DNA from: Candidatus Aminicenantota bacterium
GTDB lineage: Bacteria; Acidobacteriota; Aminicenantia; Aminicenantales; Aminicenantaceae
Direction of reading: 5' to 3'
Assembly: GCA_030670375.1 (NCBI GenBank)
Contig: DAOVBT010000069.1
Location: 1 to 7,991, forward strand
Length of the DNA stretch: 7,991 nt
Positions within the stretch are counted from its first letter, which is position 1. The number at the start of each line of letters is the position of its first letter. The notes under the pieces are model-generated. The model had not been told where the DNA came from. It saw nothing but the letters and a program-made list of their open reading frames with translations, and made no database searches. The position numbers were made by a program, and so were the translations under genes. Of the stretch, positions 5,325 to 7,991 are shown piece by piece.

Positions 5325-6746
5325 GTGACGAACGAAAAGAAAAAAATAAAATTTTCGGTTGTTCTTATTCCTGTACTCTTCCTGATCGGCGCTTTGTCTA
5401 TTACCGTCGGATTTCTCAAGCTTCCGCCCCATATCCCTTTGATCCTTGCGGCTGCCGTCGCTGCGGCTGTGGCATCCCTGAACAAGCATCCTTGGACAGA
5501 GATCTTAGATGGCATGGTTCACGGCATCACCCTCGCCATGAGTGCCATTCTGATTTTGATAATCGTCGGTACCCTGATCGGCACCTGGATCTCTGGGGGT
5601 ATCGTTCCCACGATGATTTATTACGGCTTGAAGGTCCTCTCTCCGGGCATTTTTCTCGTCGCCACACTTTTCATATGTTCGATCGTCTCCCTTGGAACAG
5701 GATCTTCTTGGTCCACAGCGGGGACTGTAGGCGTTGCCCTTATCGGGGTGGGTCAGGGTTTGGGCATTCCCGTCCCGATGGTGGCCGGCGCGATCATTTC
5801 AGGCGCGTATTTTGGCGACAAAATGTCTCCTCTTTCGGACACGACAAATTTGGCCCCGGCCGTTGCCGGCACGGATCTGTTCTCCCATATCCGGCACATG
5901 GTGTACACAACGGCTCCTGGATATATCCTTTCCATCATTCTTTATGGTATTATTGGCACGAAATTCGCGGGAGGAACTCTCGAAACTCAAGGTGTAGAGA
6001 CCATCCTCACCACCATTAAAGCCCATTTTTTCATCCATCCTGTGCTGCTCTTGCCTCCCGTATTGGTTATCGTGATGGTGGTGAAAAAGATCCCTCCGCT
6101 GCCTGCACTGCTTGCTGGAACGATCCTGGGTGGTTTTTTTGCTTTGTTGACTCAATCCAGGTCCCTCAAAGAAGTCATCCAGGCTGCTCAAACCGGGTAT
6201 GTTTCTGAGACGGGCATTCAGATGGTGGATGATTTGTTGTCCCGGGGAGGACTGGAGAGCATGATGACGACGGTGGCCCTTATCATATGTGCCCTCTCCT
6301 TCGGAGGGATCATGGAGCGAACCGGAATGCTCGAGGTTTTGGCACGGTCTTTCTTGAAGAGGGTTCGAAGGACAGGCTCTCTGGTCGCCACCACGATCTT
6401 CACTTGTATCGGGATGAATGCTGTCGCAGCCGACCAATACATTGCGATCGTAATTCCCGGTCGGATGTTCAAAAAGGCCTTTGACGAACACAAACTCCAC
6501 CCAAAAAATCTTTCTCGATGCCTGGAGGACTCCGGTACTTTGTCATCACCACTCATCCCATGGAACAGTTGTGGGGCTTTCATGGGCGCCACACTCGGTG
6601 TGAGTCCGTTGCTCTATCTTCCGTATGCATTCCTGAATCTTGCCAATCCTCTGGTTTCGATATTTTATGGCTACACCGGGATCACGATGGAAAAAGTTGA
6701 AGATGGTGAGATAGACAAAAAAGAAACAGAAGAGAAAGCCGAATAG
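5325..6746 (+). CDS. nhaC: NhaC-family Na+/H+ antiporter, inner membrane
   Basis: A 473-residue integral membrane protein that most likely exports Na+ in exchange for H+. Related members exchange organic acids (malate/lactate, MleN type), so the substrate is not certain. There are about eleven to twelve hydrophobic segments, the first at 11-31. Conserved family stretches are GTGSSWSTAGT (124-134), GAYFGDKMSPLSDTTNLA (160-177) and, in the second half, NAVAADQYIAIVIPG (365-379) and SGTLSSPLIPWNSCG (403-417). Asp165, Asp172 and Asp369 sit in those stretches and could take part in ion binding. The C-terminal ~18 residues are charged and probably cytosolic. An in-frame TAA at 5319-5321 limits the start, so the GTG at 5325 is the first possible start. 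No clear ribosome site precedes it, unlike pyrE. Length fits the family. It converges on kbl. Confidence 0.9.
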   Translation: MTNEKKKIKFSVVLIPVLFLIGALSITVGFLKLPPHIPLILAAAVAAAVASLNKHPWTEILDGMVHGITLAMSAILILIIVGTLIGTWISGGIVPTMIYYGLKVLSPGIFLVATLFICSIVSLGTGSSWSTAGTVGVALIGVGQGLGIPVPMVAGAIISGAYFGDKMSPLSDTTNLAPAVAGTDLFSHIRHMVYTTAPGYILSIILYGIIGTKFAGGTLETQGVETILTTIKAHFFIHPVLLLPPVLVIVMVVKKIPPLPALLAGTILGGFFALLTQSRSLKEVIQAAQTGYVSETGIQMVDDLLSRGGLESMMTTVALIICALSFGGIMERTGMLEVLARSFLKRVRRTGSLVATTIFTCIGMNAVAADQYIAIVIPGRMFKKAFDEHKLHPKNLSRCLEDSGTLSSPLIPWNSCGAFMGATLGVSPLLYLPYAFLNLANPLVSIFYGYTGITMEKVEDGEIDKKETEEKAE

Positions 6747-6778
6747 TCGGGATCGATAACAGAAAATTTACACAAAAT

Positions 6779-6806
6779 AGGCCCGATTTGATGAGAAATC
6801 GGGCCT
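6779..6806. terminator. Shared hairpin terminator between convergent nhaC and kbl
   Basis: Perfect 11-bp inverted repeat, AGGCCCGATTT (6779-6789) with AAATCGGGCCT (6796-6806), around a six-base loop. It sits 32 bases after the nhaC stop and 11 bases past the kbl stop. In the kbl direction it is followed by TATTTTGTGTAAATTTTC, a fair U-rich tail; in the nhaC direction the tail (TTGTGCGCTTG) is poorer. It is therefore probably stronger for kbl but usable both ways. Confidence 0.8.
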
Positions 6807-6817
6807 TGTGCGCTTGT

Positions 6818-7991
6818 CTATTGAATGACTCCGTGTTTTTTTCCGATGTTGGTGAACGCTTCGATAGCTCTATCCAGATGGTGTCTGTCATGAGCGGCAG
6901 AGAGCTGGACTCTGATTCTTGACTGACCTCTGGGAACCACAGGAAAGTAGAATCCAATGACATAGATTCCTTCTTCGAGGAGATCTCTGGCCATATCCTG
7001 CGAGAGTTTGGCATCGTTTTCGAATTTTCCCAACATGATCGGAACGATCGGATGTTCTCCCGGTGTGATGTCAAACCCAGCTTCTGTCATTTTTTCCCGG
7101 AAATATTTGGTGTTGTTTTCCAGTTTATCTCGAAGCTCTGTGGTTTCGGACAGAAGATCGAAAACAGCGATGGATGCGCCGACAACGGCTGGGGCCAATG
7201 TGTTGCTGAAGAGATAAGGCCTGGAGCGCTGCCTGTAGATCTCGATGAGTTCTTTGCGGCCGGAAATGAATCCGCCCGATGCTCCACCCAATGCTTTGCC
7301 CAGCGTTCCTGTGATGATATCGATCTTACCCAGGACACTTCTGTATTCCGGGGTGCCTCTTCCTGTTTTCCCAATGAATCCTGTGGAATGGGCATCGTCG
7401 ATCATAACAAGGGCATCGTATTTCTCGGCCAGCTCGACAATTTCGTCCAGCTTAGCGATATTCCCGTTCATCGAGAAAACGCCGTCTGTTGCAATCAGTC
7501 TGTACCGGAGGTTTTGCGTTTCTTTGAGCTTTTCCTCCAGATCGGCCATATCTCCGTGATTGTAGATGTACCGTTGGGCTTTGCATAGACGGATCCCGTC
7601 GATGATAGAAGCATGGTTCAATTGATCTGTGATGATTGCATCTTCTTTACCGAGGATGGGTTCGAATACGCCGCCGTTGGCATCGAAACAGGCGACATAC
7701 AAAATGGTGTCCTCGGTATGGAGAAAATCGGAGATTTTCTGTTCTAAAATCTTGTGGATGTCCTGAGTGCCACAGATAAAGCGCACCGAACTCATTCCGT
7801 ATCCCCATTCATCCAAAGTCTTATGAGCGGCTTCTATGACTTTGGGATGACTGGAGAGGCCGAGATAGTTATTGGCACAGAAGTTGAGGACTTCCTTGCC
7901 CCCTTTAACTACAATCTCGGCACCCTGTGGGGTCATGATGATTCTTTCGTCCTTGAACAGGCCAGCATCGCGGATGGACTGAAGTTCGTTT
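6818..7991 (-). CDS. kbl: Glycine C-acetyltransferase (2-amino-3-ketobutyrate CoA ligase), N-terminus just outside the window
   Basis: PLP enzyme of the alpha-oxoamine synthase family. It cleaves 2-amino-3-ketobutyrate with CoA to glycine and acetyl-CoA, the second step of threonine breakdown, or runs in reverse. 390 residues are visible; the frame runs through the edge. By comparison with the E. coli protein recalled from memory, about ten N-terminal residues are missing. The edge sequence (NELQSIRDAGLFKDERII) still aligns with the E. coli N-terminal region, so the internal ATG at 7936 is not the start. Near-identical family stretches are NFCANNYLGL, SVRFICGTQD, CFDANGG and LNHASIIDGIRLCKA, which separate Kbl from BioF and ALA synthase. 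ATDGVFSM and DDAHSTGFIG bind the cofactor, and GTLGKALGGASGG carries the PLP lysine (codon 7295-7297, equivalent to Lys244 of E. coli). It ends with TAG at 6818-6820. The usual partner tdh is not downstream, where nhaC converges; it may lie beyond 7991. Confidence 0.95.
   Translation of the reverse strand, partial: NELQSIRDAGLFKDERIIMTPQGAEIVVKGGKEVLNFCANNYLGLSSHPKVIEAAHKTLDEWGYGMSSVRFICGTQDIHKILEQKISDFLHTEDTILYVACFDANGGVFEPILGKEDAIITDQLNHASIIDGIRLCKAQRYIYNHGDMADLEEKLKETQNLRYRLIATDGVFSMNGNIAKLDEIVELAEKYDALVMIDDAHSTGFIGKTGRGTPEYRSVLGKIDIITGTLGKALGGASGGFISGRKELIEIYRQRSRPYLFSNTLAPAVVGASIAVFDLLSETTELRDKLENNTKYFREKMTEAGFDITPGEHPIVPIMLGKFENDAKLSQDMARDLLEEGIYVIGFYFPVVPRGQSRIRVQLSAAHDRHHLDRAIEAFTNIGKKHGVIQ

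Noticed and set aside
5258..6019. A 253-codon plus-strand frame overlapping the start of nhaC
   Set aside because: Its product is rich in Arg, His, Cys and Pro without any domain or membrane pattern, and it lies in another frame of the well-conserved nhaC gene, whose own translation shows clear family motifs.
5799..6500. A 233-codon minus-strand frame inside nhaC
   Set aside because: It is antisense to a conserved membrane protein gene, with a Gln/His/Ser-rich composition typical of shadow frames and no ribosome site.
4677..6746. pyrE-nhaC as one functional operon
   Set aside because: The genes are unrelated in function, are 93 bases apart, and nhaC has its own plausible promoter at 5251-5279; read-through remains possible.
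7052..7588. A 178-codon plus-strand frame inside kbl
   Set aside because: It is antisense to the PLP-binding core of kbl; its cysteine-rich composition reflects the complementary codons.

Overview
The window (7,991 bases, moderate GC) carries five protein genes and looks like a chromosomal stretch from a free-living, probably Gram-negative-type bacterium. I see no insertion sequence, phage gene, tRNA, rRNA or CRISPR array. Two large exported proteins, an NhaC-type antiporter and a glycine C-acetyltransferase would fit an anaerobic or marine/subsurface lineage of the Acidobacteriota/Aminicenantes kind. That placement is a weak inference from overall protein style, not from a marker gene.

Left edge (1-1986, minus strand): a 662-codon open frame, still open at the window edge. 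It encodes an exported protein of unknown function whose visible part is largely two diverged copies of one ~290-residue module. A 317-base divergent intergenic region follows (1987-2303). It holds a candidate promoter for the left gene, two tandem sigma-70-type promoters pointing right, and two symmetrical sequence elements that may be operators.

Centre (2304-4520, plus): a 738-residue exported SpoIID/LytB-family protein. It has a SPOR-like domain near its N-terminus, and its SpoIID domain is split by an insert of about 290 residues that contains an SLH-like segment. This points to cell-wall glycan processing. The next 109 bases are not coding and can fold, as plus-strand RNA, into a long hairpin that abuts the promoter of the next gene.

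Right half: orotate phosphoribosyltransferase (pyrE, 4677-5231, plus; UMP synthesis) and an NhaC-family Na+/H+ antiporter (5325-6746, plus; ion homeostasis). Each has its own good promoter, so these are probably separate transcription units rather than one operon. NhaC converges on glycine C-acetyltransferase (kbl, 6818 to beyond 7991, minus; threonine/glycine metabolism). A strong hairpin terminator lies between them and is probably shared.

The genes do not form one pathway: pyrE, nhaC and kbl are housekeeping functions. The less ordinary parts are the duplicated-module exported protein, the SPOR/split-SpoIID/SLH-like architecture, and the structured intergenic segment before pyrE. I do not see convincing evidence of a wholly new multi-gene system.
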